The notes below the pieces were generated by a model that was not told the DNA's origin, did not search any database, and saw only the letters and a list, made by a program, of their open reading frames with translations. A stretch of 64,000 nt of DNA, taken from NCBI GenBank assembly GCA_027406905.1, contig DAHZHT010000002.1:136380-200379 (forward strand). The letters are read 5' to 3'. Made by a program: the position numbers and the translations under genes. Positions 9,301 through 17,847 of the stretch are shown piece after piece; the stretch's first letter is position 1; each line of letters begins with the position of its first letter. This DNA comes from Elusimicrobiota bacterium. GTDB taxonomy: Bacteria > Elusimicrobiota > Elusimicrobia > UBA1565 > UBA9628.

Positions 9301-9889
9301 CTATTCCTATAAAACCGAGTTAAAGAAAGGCGGCGTTCACATCATCGATGTACGCAAAGCCTGGGAGACATATGAGCCCGTTACCATGCCGCCCACTGAC
9401 TGGAAGGCGGAAACACCGAACATGGAAACGGTCGATAAATTCGTCAAAGAAAATTCCGAAAATCTCTTTCACGCGGCCTACCGTTCGATTAAAAAGAGGC
9501 TCAAAGAAAAGATCGCCGCCAACCCCTCTCTCATCGATCCGCGCCTGGCCTTGGGCGTTTGGGAGTATGAAGATGGAAATATCCATGCGGCCAAGAAAAG
9601 TTTTAAATCAGCCTTAGCCATCAGTTCCACAAGCGCGGCCGCCTATAATGATCTTGGAAACATCGCCTTTTTAAAGCGCAAATACCATGAAGCCGAAAAA
9701 TGGTATCAGAAAGCCGCGCTTAACGATCCTGGAAACCCCGACATCTGGATGAATTTCCTAAAAACGGAAATCCACCTTAAAAACGCGCGAAAGGTTTCCG
9801 AATCCGCAAAACAAATACAGGAGCTCGACCCCTCTTATGGCCCAGCGGTCGATATCCTGGTCAAGAATTTTCAGGAGGGAAACCCATGA
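6395..9889 (+). CDS. Giant exported NHL-repeat / FN3 / transglutaminase-like / TPR protein
   Basis: A 1,164-residue protein with a signal peptide (cleavage near SLAWS). Residues about 30-570 are NHL-type beta-propeller repeats, with recurring IYVADTGNRKIEVF and YIADPGNHRVDAY. Residues about 585-680 look like a fibronectin type III domain. A transglutaminase-like domain follows, with the likely triad Cys893 (GQCDDLTTLL), His919 (PGHMAF) and Asp925. The last 130 residues are TPR repeats (AAYNDLGNIAFLKRKYHEA). Such a protein probably acts outside the inner membrane, either cutting or cross-linking protein or serving as a scaffold. The next gene overlaps it by ATGA. The domains are clear; the biological role is unknown. 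Confidence 0.8.
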   Translation: MKIKTILAYLLVALPSLAWSYDTVHFLPSFSVSEAKKPIAVRAALGRYYVLDEKGRLLVYDKSGKLADLSSEKTARLRYPEGLAVAADKVYIADTGNSVLRAYDRNGKFLFSMGMPGSRAGQFDTPSSIAIGADGRIYVADTGNRKIEVFTPDGLFLFWFGEKGSMPGQWSRPDKIAVDASDRIYVLDRSNQRIEEFDSSAHFLVAIPFNGQDFSVDRYGFIYGISAARGRVTEWGPDGAELGHFGSRGLGAGQFKWLRSIDIAQNGNLVILDGGKKTVDIISVANKFKIHPIHPSATTKLFPSGPDSVWNYSANPILLNQSNTYVYLPKEGKFDVLDSSGNILSQFGKKGKKEDQTWKATGLALDSSLGLYVSDAPRHRIEHFVSDSSGAWKWDKNIAEPSGWFDGLSKEGRVRKPEGLAVNGAGTLYIADPGNHRVDAYTPDGVFLFSIGPKLGSFELEKPVSVAWDNSGFVYFLDRSLKKVFKCNPSGELISSWGEMGEAPGKFEDPIALAFDGENYVYVLDHDLKRVSSFSTDGRWIMDFFSGSLIGDPVSLSVDKQVLRISDRLKKHILSFHIHPSLSAPLSISTAAKEGTIELSWEPVTNSWTKDYLIYRSDKRYENFMQVGTTDKNHFTDSSVQSGQIYYYRLATEAKTGDIGTQSRAIKAINGESANRPKISISSVTLAGIFPANYKWYLKNPIGSATITNNSDVPFNDLKLTFQIKNYMDFGYDIRIKKLDPMASIVVPLIATLNNTILNVTEETPIQAKLTLTYFEKNKKKTISLAQPLTVYSRNAITWQDPRRIANFITPNDTPVFDFERAVLHHQEDFPDASALNSNVLAAMRLWEALGVYGMQYTENPSNSFEKVSTNPNFPIDYAQFPRETLRRKSGQCDDLTTLLISMLDADNVHAAIIDYPGHMAFMFDTHASSWTDAAFPKDSLISYEGTYWVPVESTLIGKSFLDAVRNAAYSYKTELKKGGVHIIDVRKAWETYEPVTMPPTDWKAETPNMETVDKFVKENSENLFHAAYRSIKKRLKEKIAANPSLIDPRLALGVWEYEDGNIHAAKKSFKSALAISSTSAAAYNDLGNIAFLKRKYHEAEKWYQKAALNDPGNPDIWMNFLKTEIHLKNARKVSESAKQIQELDPSYGPAVDILVKNFQEGNP

Positions 9890-10437
9890 AAAAGATACTC
9901 CTTGCAATGACGTTAAGCGTCTTCACCGTCGTTTCATTAAAGGCAGACGAGGGGCAAGCGCCGCCCGTAAAAAAAGCTCAATCGACAACGACCTTACTGA
10001 TGAATTGGTTTACGCAATTGGAACAGAGCCTCTCCGCTTCATCGGTAGGACAAAGCTATGAAAATAGAGATGACTTGGTCGCGGTCGCGGCAGTGCGCGG
10101 GAGCAAACAAGACCTTTCCAAACTCAACCAGCCAACTTGGGAAAAGTCCAATGTTTCCCAAAGAGAACAAATTCTCAAGGAGAGAAAGGAGTTCGCCGCC
10201 GCCGTCAAGGAAGTCGTTTCCGGAAAGATCAAACAAGCCCAAGCGGATCTAAGCGCGTTTGAAAAATCTCACCCCTCAAGTCCGCTTCTCAAAGACGTTA
10301 AAAAGGCGGAAGAGAAAATCGCGGAGCTTGAAAAATTAAACGCCAACAACAAGGGCAAGGGGAAAATTAAGTCGCCCAAGTCAAAAACGCGGGCAAAAAA
10401 GAAAGCGGCAAAAACTCAGGCGGCGGATAACCCCTGA
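9886..10437 (+). CDS. Small exported lysine-rich protein, unknown function
   Basis: A 183-residue protein with a signal peptide (LLAMTLSVFTVVSLKA), a helical centre (REQILKERKEFAAAVKEVV) likely to form a coiled coil, and a strongly basic Lys/Ala tail. It is translationally coupled to the NHL/transglutaminase protein (ATGA overlap), so the two are likely partners. The lysine-rich tail could be an acyl acceptor for the transglutaminase-like domain, but that is speculation. Its 3' end overlaps the convergent heptose gene by 22 bp. I do not recognise a family. Confidence 0.6.
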   Translation: MKKILLAMTLSVFTVVSLKADEGQAPPVKKAQSTTTLLMNWFTQLEQSLSASSVGQSYENRDDLVAVAAVRGSKQDLSKLNQPTWEKSNVSQREQILKERKEFAAAVKEVVSGKIKQAQADLSAFEKSHPSSPLLKDVKKAEEKIAELEKLNANNKGKGKIKSPKSKTRAKKKAAKTQAADNP

Positions 10438-10898
10438 ATTTTTTTGACCAAGCCTGTCGTTGAATAGCCTGGTTTAAGCGCGATGCGGGCGACTTTTCCG
10501 GCAAAGGCGGCGCCCGCGATTTTGTCTTTGGAATAGTCAGCGCCTTTAACGAGAATATCAGGCCTTAAGAGACGAATTATTTTTTCAGGAGTTTTATCTT
10601 TAAACCCAACGACATAGTCAACAGCCGACAATGCCGCTAAAACCCGTGCGCGGTCTTTAAAGCGGTTCAACGGGCGACCCGGGCCTTTTCCCAACAGGCG
10701 AACCGACTCATCGCGGTTAAGGCCTAAAATTAAAACATCTCCCATTTTTTTAGCCCGCTCCAAAACCTGGACATGGCCAGCGTGCAAAATATCGAAAACT
10801 CCATTGGTAAAAACGACGGCCTTTCGCTGTCTTTTAAGGCTTTCGCGAATGAGCGACGCTTTTTTTAAAGAAATAAGCTCTCCCATCGCGTGTCTCAA
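10416..10898 (-). CDS. rfaE2: D-glycero-beta-D-manno-heptose 1-phosphate adenylyltransferase
   Basis: Adds AMP to heptose-1-phosphate to give ADP-heptose for the LPS inner core. The cytidylyltransferase-like nucleotide-binding block is VFTNGVFDILHAGHVQVLE at residues 29-47, with the HxGH signature (HAGH). At 160 residues it equals only the C-terminal half of E. coli HldE. The kinase half must be encoded elsewhere. It overlaps gmhA by ATGA, which supports one heptose operon. Confidence 0.93.
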   Translation of the reverse strand: MRHAMGELISLKKASLIRESLKRQRKAVVFTNGVFDILHAGHVQVLERAKKMGDVLILGLNRDESVRLLGKGPGRPLNRFKDRARVLAALSAVDYVVGFKDKTPEKIIRLLRPDILVKGADYSKDKIAGAAFAGKVARIALKPGYSTTGLVKKIQGLSAA

Positions 10899-11488
10899 TG
10901 GGCTTTTGGCGCATCCGGGAAAAGAGAGTCCTCAATAATCCCGCACCAAATTTGGATGATGGCGATATGAGCCTCTTGAATACGCGCCACCGTCTTGGAT
11001 GGAACGCAAACGCAAAAGTCGGCCATATTTTTTAGTTTTCCACCGCTTTCTCCGGAAAGTCCAATGACCAAAAGCCCCAATTTTTTTGCCGCTTCCACGG
11101 CCAGAAGGACGTTCTTGGAATTTCCCGAAGTCGATATCGCGACCGCAATATCTCCCGGTTTTGCATGGGCCTCAAGTTGCCTGGCGAAGACAACCTCGTA
11201 ACCAAAATCGTTGGATATCGAGGTTAGATCCGAAGTATTGGTGGTTAAAGCCAACGCCGGAAGAGGCGGACGGTTGCGCTCGAAACGCCCGACCAGTTCA
11301 TCGGCGAAATTTTGGGCGTCGCAAGCCGATCCGCCATTTCCAAAACTCAATATCTTGTTTCCTCGACGATAACAAGACACCAGCTCTTCAGCTATTTTCT
11401 CAAGCAAAGGGGCCATTTGAGCGGACTGAGAGATGACGCGTCCGCTTTCCGTCAGTTCCTCGGCAATACGGCTGTTGATTTTATTCAT
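10895..11488 (-). CDS. gmhA: Phosphoheptose isomerase GmhA
   Basis: Converts sedoheptulose-7-phosphate to D-glycero-D-manno-heptose-7-phosphate, the first step of ADP-heptose synthesis. It is a SIS-domain protein of 197 residues with the GmhA landmarks ILSFGNGGSACDAQNFADEL, LTTNTSDLTSISNDFGYE, ISTSGNSKNVL and the late Glu/His segment RIQEAHIAIIQIWC. A TACAAT -10 box ends 7 nt before the ATG, so the operon may be leaderless. It is divergent from ahcY. Confidence 0.95.
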   Translation of the reverse strand: MNKINSRIAEELTESGRVISQSAQMAPLLEKIAEELVSCYRRGNKILSFGNGGSACDAQNFADELVGRFERNRPPLPALALTTNTSDLTSISNDFGYEVVFARQLEAHAKPGDIAVAISTSGNSKNVLLAVEAAKKLGLLVIGLSGESGGKLKNMADFCVCVPSKTVARIQEAHIAIIQIWCGIIEDSLFPDAPKAH

Positions 11489-11495
11489 GGCATTT

Positions 11496-11501
11496 ATTGT
11501 A
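11496..11501 (-). promoter_or_regulatory. -10 box for gmhA, likely leaderless
   Basis: TACAAT on the minus strand ends 7 nt before the gmhA ATG. No convincing -35 box was found at 16-18 bp. Confidence 0.4.
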
Positions 11502-11520
11502 TCTCATCGGCAGCGAGTTT

Positions 11521-11529
11521 TGCTACAAT
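11521..11529 (+). promoter_or_regulatory. Extended -10 promoter for ahcY
   Basis: TGC followed by TACAAT (11524-11529) is an extended -10 element. The leader would be about 53 nt and carries the strong Shine-Dalgarno AAGGAG (11577-11582), which fixes the ahcY start. Confidence 0.5.
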
Positions 11530-11588
11530 AAAATCATTAGTCACTAGCTCTAAAAGCGCCCAAGTATCTCTTTGGGAAGGAGAAATTT

Positions 11589-12902
11589 ATGCCGACCGCC
11601 GCCATGGATTACAAAGTCAAAGATATCACTCTCGCCGATTGGGGAAGAAAGGAAATCGCTTTAGCCGAAGCGGAAATGCCGGGGCTTATGTCTTTAAGGG
11701 CGGAATATCGCGGCAAAAAACCGCTCAAAGGGGCCCGAATCGCCGGATGCCTTCACATGACGATTGAAACGGCAGTCCTGATTGAAACGCTGATTCAATT
11801 GGGAGCGGAAGTCCGCTGGAGTTCCTGCAATATTTTCTCGACCCAAGATCATGCCGCCGCCGCGATTGCCCAAGCCGGGATTCCCGTCTTTGCCTGGAAG
11901 GGAGAAACTCTTGAAGAATATGATTGGTGCATCGAGCAAACCCTTCAATTTGAGGGCGGCCTCGGCCCTAATCTTCTGCTTGATGACGGTGGCGACTTGA
12001 CGAACATGATTCACGATAAGTATCCGAATCTCTTAAAAGACATCGCCGGTTTATCGGAAGAGACCACGACCGGGGTTCATCGCCTCTATCAGCGGGAAGC
12101 CCAAGGAAAACTCAAGGTTCCGGCCATTAATGTCAATGATTCCTGCACCAAGTCTAAATTCGACAATCTTTACGGCTGCCGCGAATCATTACTAGACGGG
12201 ATTAAACGCGCCACCGATGTCATGATCGCTGGAAAAATCGCGGTCGTCTGCGGATATGGAGATGTCGGCAAAGGCTGCGCCCAATCATTCAAAGGAATGG
12301 GAGCTCGCGTTTTAGTGACCGAAATAGACCCTATCAACGCGCTTCAAGCCTCCATGGAAGGCTTTTCTGTCATCACGATGGATGAAGCCGCTTCCATCGG
12401 AGATATTTTTGTGACCGCCACAGGTTGTTGCGATGTCATCACCAAAAAGCATATGGACGCGATGAAATCTCACGCCATCGTCTGCAATATCGGACACTTC
12501 GATCTTGAAATAGACGTCGCTTCTTTAATGAACGACAAAAAACTCAAAAGAACGACGGTCAAACCGCAGGTCGATCAATTTACCTGGCCGGATGGAAAAG
12601 TTTTAATCGTCCTGGCCGAAGGGCGTTTAGTCAATCTCGGATGCGCCTCGGGACACCCCTCCTTTGTGATGAGCATCTCGTTTTCCAACCAAGTTCTCGC
12701 CCAGATTGAATTATGGTCCAATCGCGACAACAAAAAATATGAAAACAAGGTCTATACGCTGCCCAAGCTGTTAGATGAGAGAGTGGCTCGAATCCATTTA
12801 GATAAACTTGGAGCTCATTTAACGCAGCTCAATCAAAAACAGGCGGAGTACTTAGGTCTTAACCCCAAAGGACCTTATAAGGCAGAGAATTACCGCTACT
12901 AG
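11589..12902 (+). CDS. ahcY: Adenosylhomocysteinase (SAH hydrolase)
   Basis: Splits S-adenosylhomocysteine to homocysteine and adenosine, clearing the product inhibitor of methyltransferases. The 437-residue protein has the NAD-binding GYGDVGKG at 222-229, the substrate region [26 protein letters not shown] and the C-terminal PxKxxxYRY ending ([13 protein letters not shown]). A strong Shine-Dalgarno AAGGAG 6 nt before the ATG supports the start. The desaturase gene follows after only 7 bp and is probably in the same operon. No SAH riboswitch is evident in the 53-nt leader. Confidence 0.97.
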   Translation: MPTAAMDYKVKDITLADWGRKEIALAEAEMPGLMSLRAEYRGKKPLKGARIAGCLHMTIETAVLIETLIQLGAEVRWSSCNIFSTQDHAAAAIAQAGIPVFAWKGETLEEYDWCIEQTLQFEGGLGPNLLLDDGGDLTNMIHDKYPNLLKDIAGLSEETTTGVHRLYQREAQGKLKVPAINVNDSCTKSKFDNLYGCRESLLDGIKRATDVMIAGKIAVVCGYGDVGKGCAQSFKGMGARVLVTEIDPINALQASMEGFSVITMDEAASIGDIFVTATGCCDVITKKHMDAMKSHAIVCNIGHFDLEIDVASLMNDKKLKRTTVKPQVDQFTWPDGKVLIVLAEGRLVNLGCASGHPSFVMSISFSNQVLAQIELWSNRDNKKYENKVYTLPKLLDERVARIHLDKLGAHLTQLNQKQAEYLGLNPKGPYKAENYRY

Positions 12903-12909
12903 GCCTTTC

Positions 12910-14115
12910 GTGGACACCCTTGCGCAACAGCCAAAAAGAGAGATTAACTACCTCAATCTCTTTTGGCTGACCGCGACTCCCGCCGCCGCCCTCTTTGGAA
13001 CGGCATGGTATTTAATTCATTATGGGCTTCCATGGGCGAACCTCTTCGTTTTTGCGTTCATGTATTTGGCCACGGGTCTTTCCATCACCGCCGGATACCA
13101 CCGCTACTATTCCCACCGGAGTTATGAATGCGGCAAACCCCTCCAACTTTTTTATCTCATTTTTGGCGCGGCGGCCGCCCAGAATTCCGTCCTAAATTGG
13201 GCTTCGGATCACCGCGATCATCACCGCTACGTCGACAGCGAAAAAGATCCCTACAATATTGGAAAAGGTTTTTTCTACGCCCATATGGGCTGGATTTTTT
13301 ACACCGATCCCTTTGCAAACGAGAGAAAGAAAAACGCCCCGGATTTAATGAAAGACCCCCTTGTTCTCTGGCAAGACCGTTGGTACCCTTTTTTAGTCGT
13401 CGCGGTCTCTTTTGGCCTGCCGACAATGATGGGCCTAGCCCTCGGGCATCCTCTTGGCGGGTTTTTATGGGGCGGTTTTTTTAGAATGGTCGTGGTTCAC
13501 CATATGACCTTCCTGATTAATTCCGCCGCCCATGTTTGGGGCGGAAAACCTTATTCGATGAATAACTCGGCGCGCGACAATTGGCTTTTAGCCCCCCTGA
13601 CCTTTGGAGAGGGCTATCATAATTTCCACCATAAATTTCCGGCGGATTGGAGAAATGGAATTCGCTGGCATCAGTTTGATATCACCAAGTGGTGGTTATG
13701 GGTGACCTATGCCGCTGGCCTATCTTCAAAACTAAGAAGCGTTCCAGAACCGCTGATTCTTAAAGCCCGGCTGGAAGTTGAAATGGAAAAGGCCAAGCAG
13801 AAGCTGGAAACCTTGCCGACCCCACCCCTGAAAGAAAAAATTCAAGATTCCCTCGACTCTGGCCGCAGGCAGTTTTTATCGGCCATGGAAAAATATCAAA
13901 AGGCCAAGGATAACTATTCCAAGGCCAAACGCTATTGGTCAAGGACAATGCGGCAAGAAATCCGCAATGAAATTCTTAAATATTCAAACGAGCTCAACGC
14001 CTGCCGCAAATCCTGGAGCCATGCCATGCGCCTTATTAACGGCCTGTCTTATTCCGGGGCAAGAAATATCGTCATCCTGACCACCCTCGCCGATATTTTC
14101 AAATCTCATAGCTAA
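12910..14115 (+). CDS. Delta-9-type acyl desaturase with coiled-coil tail
   Basis: A membrane di-iron desaturase of the stearoyl-CoA/DesC type, introducing a double bond into fatty acyl chains. The three histidine boxes are HRYYSH (64-69), HRDHH (101-105) and HNFHH (237-241), and several hydrophobic spans surround them. Residues about 275-400 form a charged, Lys/Glu-rich helix, likely a coiled coil, that most bacterial desaturases lack. The start is GTG. It lies 7 bp after ahcY. Substrate form (CoA, ACP or lipid-bound) cannot be told from the sequence. Confidence 0.88.
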   Translation: MDTLAQQPKREINYLNLFWLTATPAAALFGTAWYLIHYGLPWANLFVFAFMYLATGLSITAGYHRYYSHRSYECGKPLQLFYLIFGAAAAQNSVLNWASDHRDHHRYVDSEKDPYNIGKGFFYAHMGWIFYTDPFANERKKNAPDLMKDPLVLWQDRWYPFLVVAVSFGLPTMMGLALGHPLGGFLWGGFFRMVVVHHMTFLINSAAHVWGGKPYSMNNSARDNWLLAPLTFGEGYHNFHHKFPADWRNGIRWHQFDITKWWLWVTYAAGLSSKLRSVPEPLILKARLEVEMEKAKQKLETLPTPPLKEKIQDSLDSGRRQFLSAMEKYQKAKDNYSKAKRYWSRTMRQEIRNEILKYSNELNACRKSWSHAMRLINGLSYSGARNIVILTTLADIFKSHS

Positions 14116-14185
14116 ACCGGACATTTTAACTTGCGGTTGAAAAGATAATTGCGGGGCTTCTCAGAAAATCATTTCGTCCGCTTAA

Positions 14186-15313
14186 ATGCTAACATGCAGA
14201 ATGTCGCCAAAGAATAAGAGCAAAAAATATTCCCTTAGAGGCATTCTCTCTTCGCCTCCCCGAGTGCTCGCGGTGGAACGAGCGCTTCCACGGTATCGTT
14301 ATTCCCAGACGGAAATACTCGCGGTGTGCCGAAAAGCGTTTTTTCCGCTGCTTGATAAACCCAGTCGCGCCGATCTTTTTTCGCGCGTAGGCGTTGAGAG
14401 CAGATGTTTGGTCGAGCCCATGGAATATTATTTTTCAGGCCAGGATTTCAAATCGCGTAATCGAGATTTTTTGCGCCACGCTCTTGCCTTGTCAAAGCGC
14501 TGCATTCAGGGAGTTTTGCGTTCATCAAGAGTCAAATTTTCGGATATCGGACATGTTTTTAGCGTGACGACGACGGGACTAGCTACGCCGTCAATCGAGG
14601 CGCATTTAGTCCAATCCTTGCCGTTTTCCCCTCGAGTCAAGCGCACTCCCATTTTCGGGGTCGGCTGCGCGGGCGGCGCGGTGGCACTGGCTAGAGCGCG
14701 CGAATACTTGAGCGCGTATCCCAAAGAGACGGTTCTCGTTTTGTCGGTAGAACTTTGCAGTTTAAGTTTTTTGCCGCAAGAAAAAACGATGACGCATATT
14801 ATCGCTGCCGCTCTCTTTGGTGATGGAGCCGCAGTAGTTCTCCTTTGCGGCGCAAAGTCTCCTTTTGCCGCTCGCGCCGCTTTAGAGCTTACGGATTCCG
14901 AAAGCGTTCTTTTCCCGGATTCGCTGGATGTCATGGGCTGGGAATTTGGCGGAGAAGGGATGCGGCTGGTTCTCTCTCCCAGCGCTCCCGCCTTGGTGGA
15001 GCGGGGTTTAGGGGAAGTCGTTTTGCCCTTCCTCAAGCGTCATGGCGCGGCGCCACGCGATTTGGCCACTTTGGTCATCCATCCCGGGAGTCTCAAGATA
15101 CTGGACGCTTGCGAGGCTTCACTAGGACTTCCGCAGGGAGCTTGCGATCCCTCAAGGCGATTTTTGCGGCAAAACGCGAATCTTTCGTCGGCTTCCGTTT
15201 TTTTTATTCTTCGAGAAGCGCTCAAGCGGAGAGCGCCTCACGGCGCACAGGGGTTGCTCGCGGCTTTAGGACCCGGCTTTGCCTGCGAGATGACTCTCTT
15301 GCGTTGGCTTTGA
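14186..15313 (+). CDS. Type III polyketide synthase (chalcone synthase family)
   Basis: A homodimeric ketosynthase that extends a starter acyl-CoA with malonyl-CoA without an ACP. The thiolase-fold catalytic triad is present: Cys161 in GVGCAGG, His299 in IHPGS and Asn332 in NANLSSAS. The C-terminal LGPGF corresponds to the family's GFGPG loop. The 375 residues are a normal length. The ATG at 14186 is used, but the ATG five codons later is as plausible because neither has a clear Shine-Dalgarno sequence. No tailoring methylase or oxidase is adjacent, so the product could be an alkylresorcinol, alkylpyrone or similar lipid. Confidence 0.88.
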   Translation: MLTCRMSPKNKSKKYSLRGILSSPPRVLAVERALPRYRYSQTEILAVCRKAFFPLLDKPSRADLFSRVGVESRCLVEPMEYYFSGQDFKSRNRDFLRHALALSKRCIQGVLRSSRVKFSDIGHVFSVTTTGLATPSIEAHLVQSLPFSPRVKRTPIFGVGCAGGAVALARAREYLSAYPKETVLVLSVELCSLSFLPQEKTMTHIIAAALFGDGAAVVLLCGAKSPFAARAALELTDSESVLFPDSLDVMGWEFGGEGMRLVLSPSAPALVERGLGEVVLPFLKRHGAAPRDLATLVIHPGSLKILDACEASLGLPQGACDPSRRFLRQNANLSSASVFFILREALKRRAPHGAQGLLAALGPGFACEMTLLRWL

Positions 15314-15362
15314 TTAATATCTAATCTAAGCACCGCGATTTTTGACACGCGATTTCTGGGCC

Positions 15363-15391
15363 TTGACAAAAAACAATCTCGGAGCTATGTT
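15363..15391 (+). promoter_or_regulatory. Strong promoter, leaderless start of the SseB-like gene
   Basis: TTGACA (15363-15368), a 17-bp spacer and TATGTT (15386-15391). The -10 box ends 6 nt before the ATG at 15398, so transcription should start on the initiation codon. Confidence 0.65.
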
Positions 15392-15397
15392 AAGGTT

Positions 15398-15838
15398 ATG
15401 TTAGAAATATTAGAGCACCTCATCAGTCAGGAAGCGCAACACCCGCATCAGTTTAGGAAGGCCCTTTACCGCGAACTCCTTTCATCGGAGGTCTATCTTT
15501 TGACCTTGGGCGAACCCATCAAGGACGGTCTTTCCACGTTCCGAAAATCAAATGATTTTCTTCTATGGGCGGAACAAAAATCTCCGGGCGAATTTCGGGT
15601 TCCTGTTTTTCCCTCTTCCGACTCCGTCGCCAGTTTCATTTCTTCTCATCACTTAACCGCTCCCGAGGGAAAAGAATTTCTCTGGATGAGCCAGAACCCG
15701 CAAAAAGCCTTGGCCCCGCTGCTTGAGTTAAACGGTTTTTTAGGCCTCAATCTTTATCTGGCGGAAAATGAGTCCGTCGCTGTTTCCCAAGAAGAGACCA
15801 AGCTCTTAGCCCAGGGAATTATTCCTCACGCCGCTTGA
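15398..15838 (+). CDS. SseB N-terminal-like protein
   Basis: A 146-residue protein with the SseB pattern: EVYLLTLGEP, a segment VPVFPSSDSVASFI, then QNPQKALAPLLELNGFLGLNLYL. SseB-type domains occur in E. coli SseB and in type III secretion-related proteins, but their biochemical role is not settled. The promoter has an almost perfect -35 and predicts a leaderless mRNA. The gene is convergent with the sensor kinase, with 2 bp between the ends. Confidence 0.6.
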   Translation: MLEILEHLISQEAQHPHQFRKALYRELLSSEVYLLTLGEPIKDGLSTFRKSNDFLLWAEQKSPGEFRVPVFPSSDSVASFISSHHLTAPEGKEFLWMSQNPQKALAPLLELNGFLGLNLYLAENESVAVSQEETKLLAQGIIPHAA

Positions 15839-15840
15839 AT

Positions 15841-17847
15841 TTATTTTGATGGAGAAACTGGCTGGGACGCGGGGCTTATTGGAGCCGACGGCGCTTGATT
15901 TTTTTGCGGAATGGGAATCGTAAAGAAAAAGCGCGAGCCCTTTCCTAGTTCCGATTCGACCCCCATTTCACCGCCATGAAGTTGAACGATTTCCCGCGCG
16001 ATCTTAAGCCCTAGACCAAATCCCGCCTTTCTCATCGCCTGGGCCTGTTGGGATTGGAAGAACCGTTCAAAGACTCTAGGCAAATCTTCCTTTGAAATTC
16101 CGATACCGGAATCGCGAACGCCGACAGTCAGCATTTGAGGCCCCATATCCACTTTAACCTGGACCAGTCCTCCTTCTTTCGTGTATTGGACGGCGTTGGT
16201 GCAAAGATTCTGGATGACCTGCCCGATCCGATGGGGATCTCCTTTTAACATAGGCAAATTCGGAGGAACTTGAACCTCAAAACGGATTTTTCTCTGTTGC
16301 GCGGCAATCTGAATACGGGAACTAACATCTTTTATCACTTCAGCCAGATTAAGATCGCCAAAATTGACCCTCAGCTTTCCGGACTCAATAGCCGCTAAAT
16401 CAACTAAATCTGAAATCAAAAGATTTAAGGTTTGAGCGGCGGAATTAATATGGGAGGAATATTCAAGCTCTTTGGGAGAATTTTTTAAGCCCATTCCCAA
16501 TATTTCAGAATAGCCCAATATCGCGGTCAATGGATTTTTGACGTCATGGGCAACCATCGCGAAGAATTTTTTTTGAAACCCGTTGATTTGTTCAAGCTGT
16601 CTATTGGACTCCTGAACTTCTTTTAGAAGGCGCGCATTTTCCAAAATCAGAAATCTGCGCTCAAGAGCCCGACGAGCGGAGAAAATAAGGCGGGAGGAGT
16701 CCACCGGTTTAAGCAAAGCGTCGTCCAATCCCAACTCGACGGATTGACTAACCCCTTGAAGCGCGGTGGTCAAAGGATAGCGGTCGACCATGAAAATGAT
16801 TCTTAGATCCGGATCATGCTCTCTTAATTTTTGAGCTATTTCCAGTCCCGTATGCCGGGTATAGGCCAAAGCGGCGCCGACAACGGCCAGATGAAAACTT
16901 CCTTTAATTTGGGCCCGACGCAAGGCTTCCTCCGCGTCCATGGTCGTGACCACATCATAACCGGCCACGCGCAACGCTTGAGATAACGCGTCCAAGGTCG
17001 GCTTATAATTATCCAAAAACAGTATTTTTTCCTTGCCCCTTTGAGCGGGATCGGCCATTTGAGGGGCTTCGGTTAAAAGCTTTGGAATCAGCCCCGACTC
17101 ATCGCGTAAAAGTTCGACAGGCGCGTTTTCTCTTAAACGATTAGCCATCCAACGCACGCGATCGATGCTTGAAATGTAATAGCAAACGCAATTATTGACG
17201 GCTTTTCTTAAAGCCGCGTCAAAACTGGCCACATCCGCCCAAAGCCCCGGAAAAGGGACAATGACCTGGCATTTCTTTCCCGCCCCGAAAGAAGCCGGCT
17301 CGGGCTTAGAGACCTGGGAGACTTGTTTCCAAAAAGTTTTCCCGGGATCCGAAACATCGTTCGGGGGAATCGTTCTTTCCAAAAGAAATTTCTCGAGGTT
17401 TTGCGCGCTTGGGCGTTCTTCAACGATAATTCCCGATTGTCTAAAGGCGATGGGAAGGGCATGGCTGGTAAAAAAAGCCTCATCGGCCAGAAAAACGACC
17501 GGGCGCTCAACCGAGCGCAGTTGATCGTCAAAGCCGTGGGGAGGCGGCCAGGGCAACGCCCGAATCGGGACGGATTGGACGGGAGAAAAGCTCGCCAAGG
17601 TTTGAAGAAGGAAAAGTGGAAAGCGCCCGCGAACCTTATAAGCGTTAAAAAGGGCTTGCCTTTCCGGAATAGCGATGCGCTCATAATCTAAAACCAAGGC
17701 GGCAATATCAGGCGTTCCCATGCGGATAATGGCATCGGCCGCTGAATTAAAGGCCGTTAAAGAATATTCATAATTTTTAAGATGGGTTTCCAACTCTCCA
17801 ACGAGAGTCATGTCTTGCGTGACAAGGAAAATAACGCCCTTACTCAC
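15841..17847 (-). CDS. Hybrid sensor histidine kinase with two receiver-like domains
   Basis: A 668-residue cytoplasmic protein without membrane spans. Residues 1-110 form a receiver-like domain with a possible phospho-acceptor Asp54 (ALVLDYE). A divergent segment of about 150 residues follows. Residues 274-395 form a second receiver whose acceptor position is Gly324 (HLAVVGAAL), although Lys380 remains. The HisKA H-box is [10 protein letters not shown] with His434. The HATPase domain has [10 protein letters not shown] (N box), DSGIGI (G1) and GFGLGLKIA (G2). A soluble kinase with a degenerate receiver is likely to be regulated by partner binding. It overlaps tnaA by ATGA. Confidence 0.85.
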   Translation of the reverse strand: MSKGVIFLVTQDMTLVGELETHLKNYEYSLTAFNSAADAIIRMGTPDIAALVLDYERIAIPERQALFNAYKVRGRFPLFLLQTLASFSPVQSVPIRALPWPPPHGFDDQLRSVERPVVFLADEAFFTSHALPIAFRQSGIIVEERPSAQNLEKFLLERTIPPNDVSDPGKTFWKQVSQVSKPEPASFGAGKKCQVIVPFPGLWADVASFDAALRKAVNNCVCYYISSIDRVRWMANRLRENAPVELLRDESGLIPKLLTEAPQMADPAQRGKEKILFLDNYKPTLDALSQALRVAGYDVVTTMDAEEALRRAQIKGSFHLAVVGAALAYTRHTGLEIAQKLREHDPDLRIIFMVDRYPLTTALQGVSQSVELGLDDALLKPVDSSRLIFSARRALERRFLILENARLLKEVQESNRQLEQINGFQKKFFAMVAHDVKNPLTAILGYSEILGMGLKNSPKELEYSSHINSAAQTLNLLISDLVDLAAIESGKLRVNFGDLNLAEVIKDVSSRIQIAAQQRKIRFEVQVPPNLPMLKGDPHRIGQVIQNLCTNAVQYTKEGGLVQVKVDMGPQMLTVGVRDSGIGISKEDLPRVFERFFQSQQAQAMRKAGFGLGLKIAREIVQLHGGEMGVESELGKGSRFFFTIPIPQKNQAPSAPISPASQPVSPSK

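Noticed and set aside
11530..11588. SAH or SAM riboswitch in the ahcY leader
   Set aside because: The leader is only about 53 nt and shows no conserved riboswitch core; only the Shine-Dalgarno site is clear.
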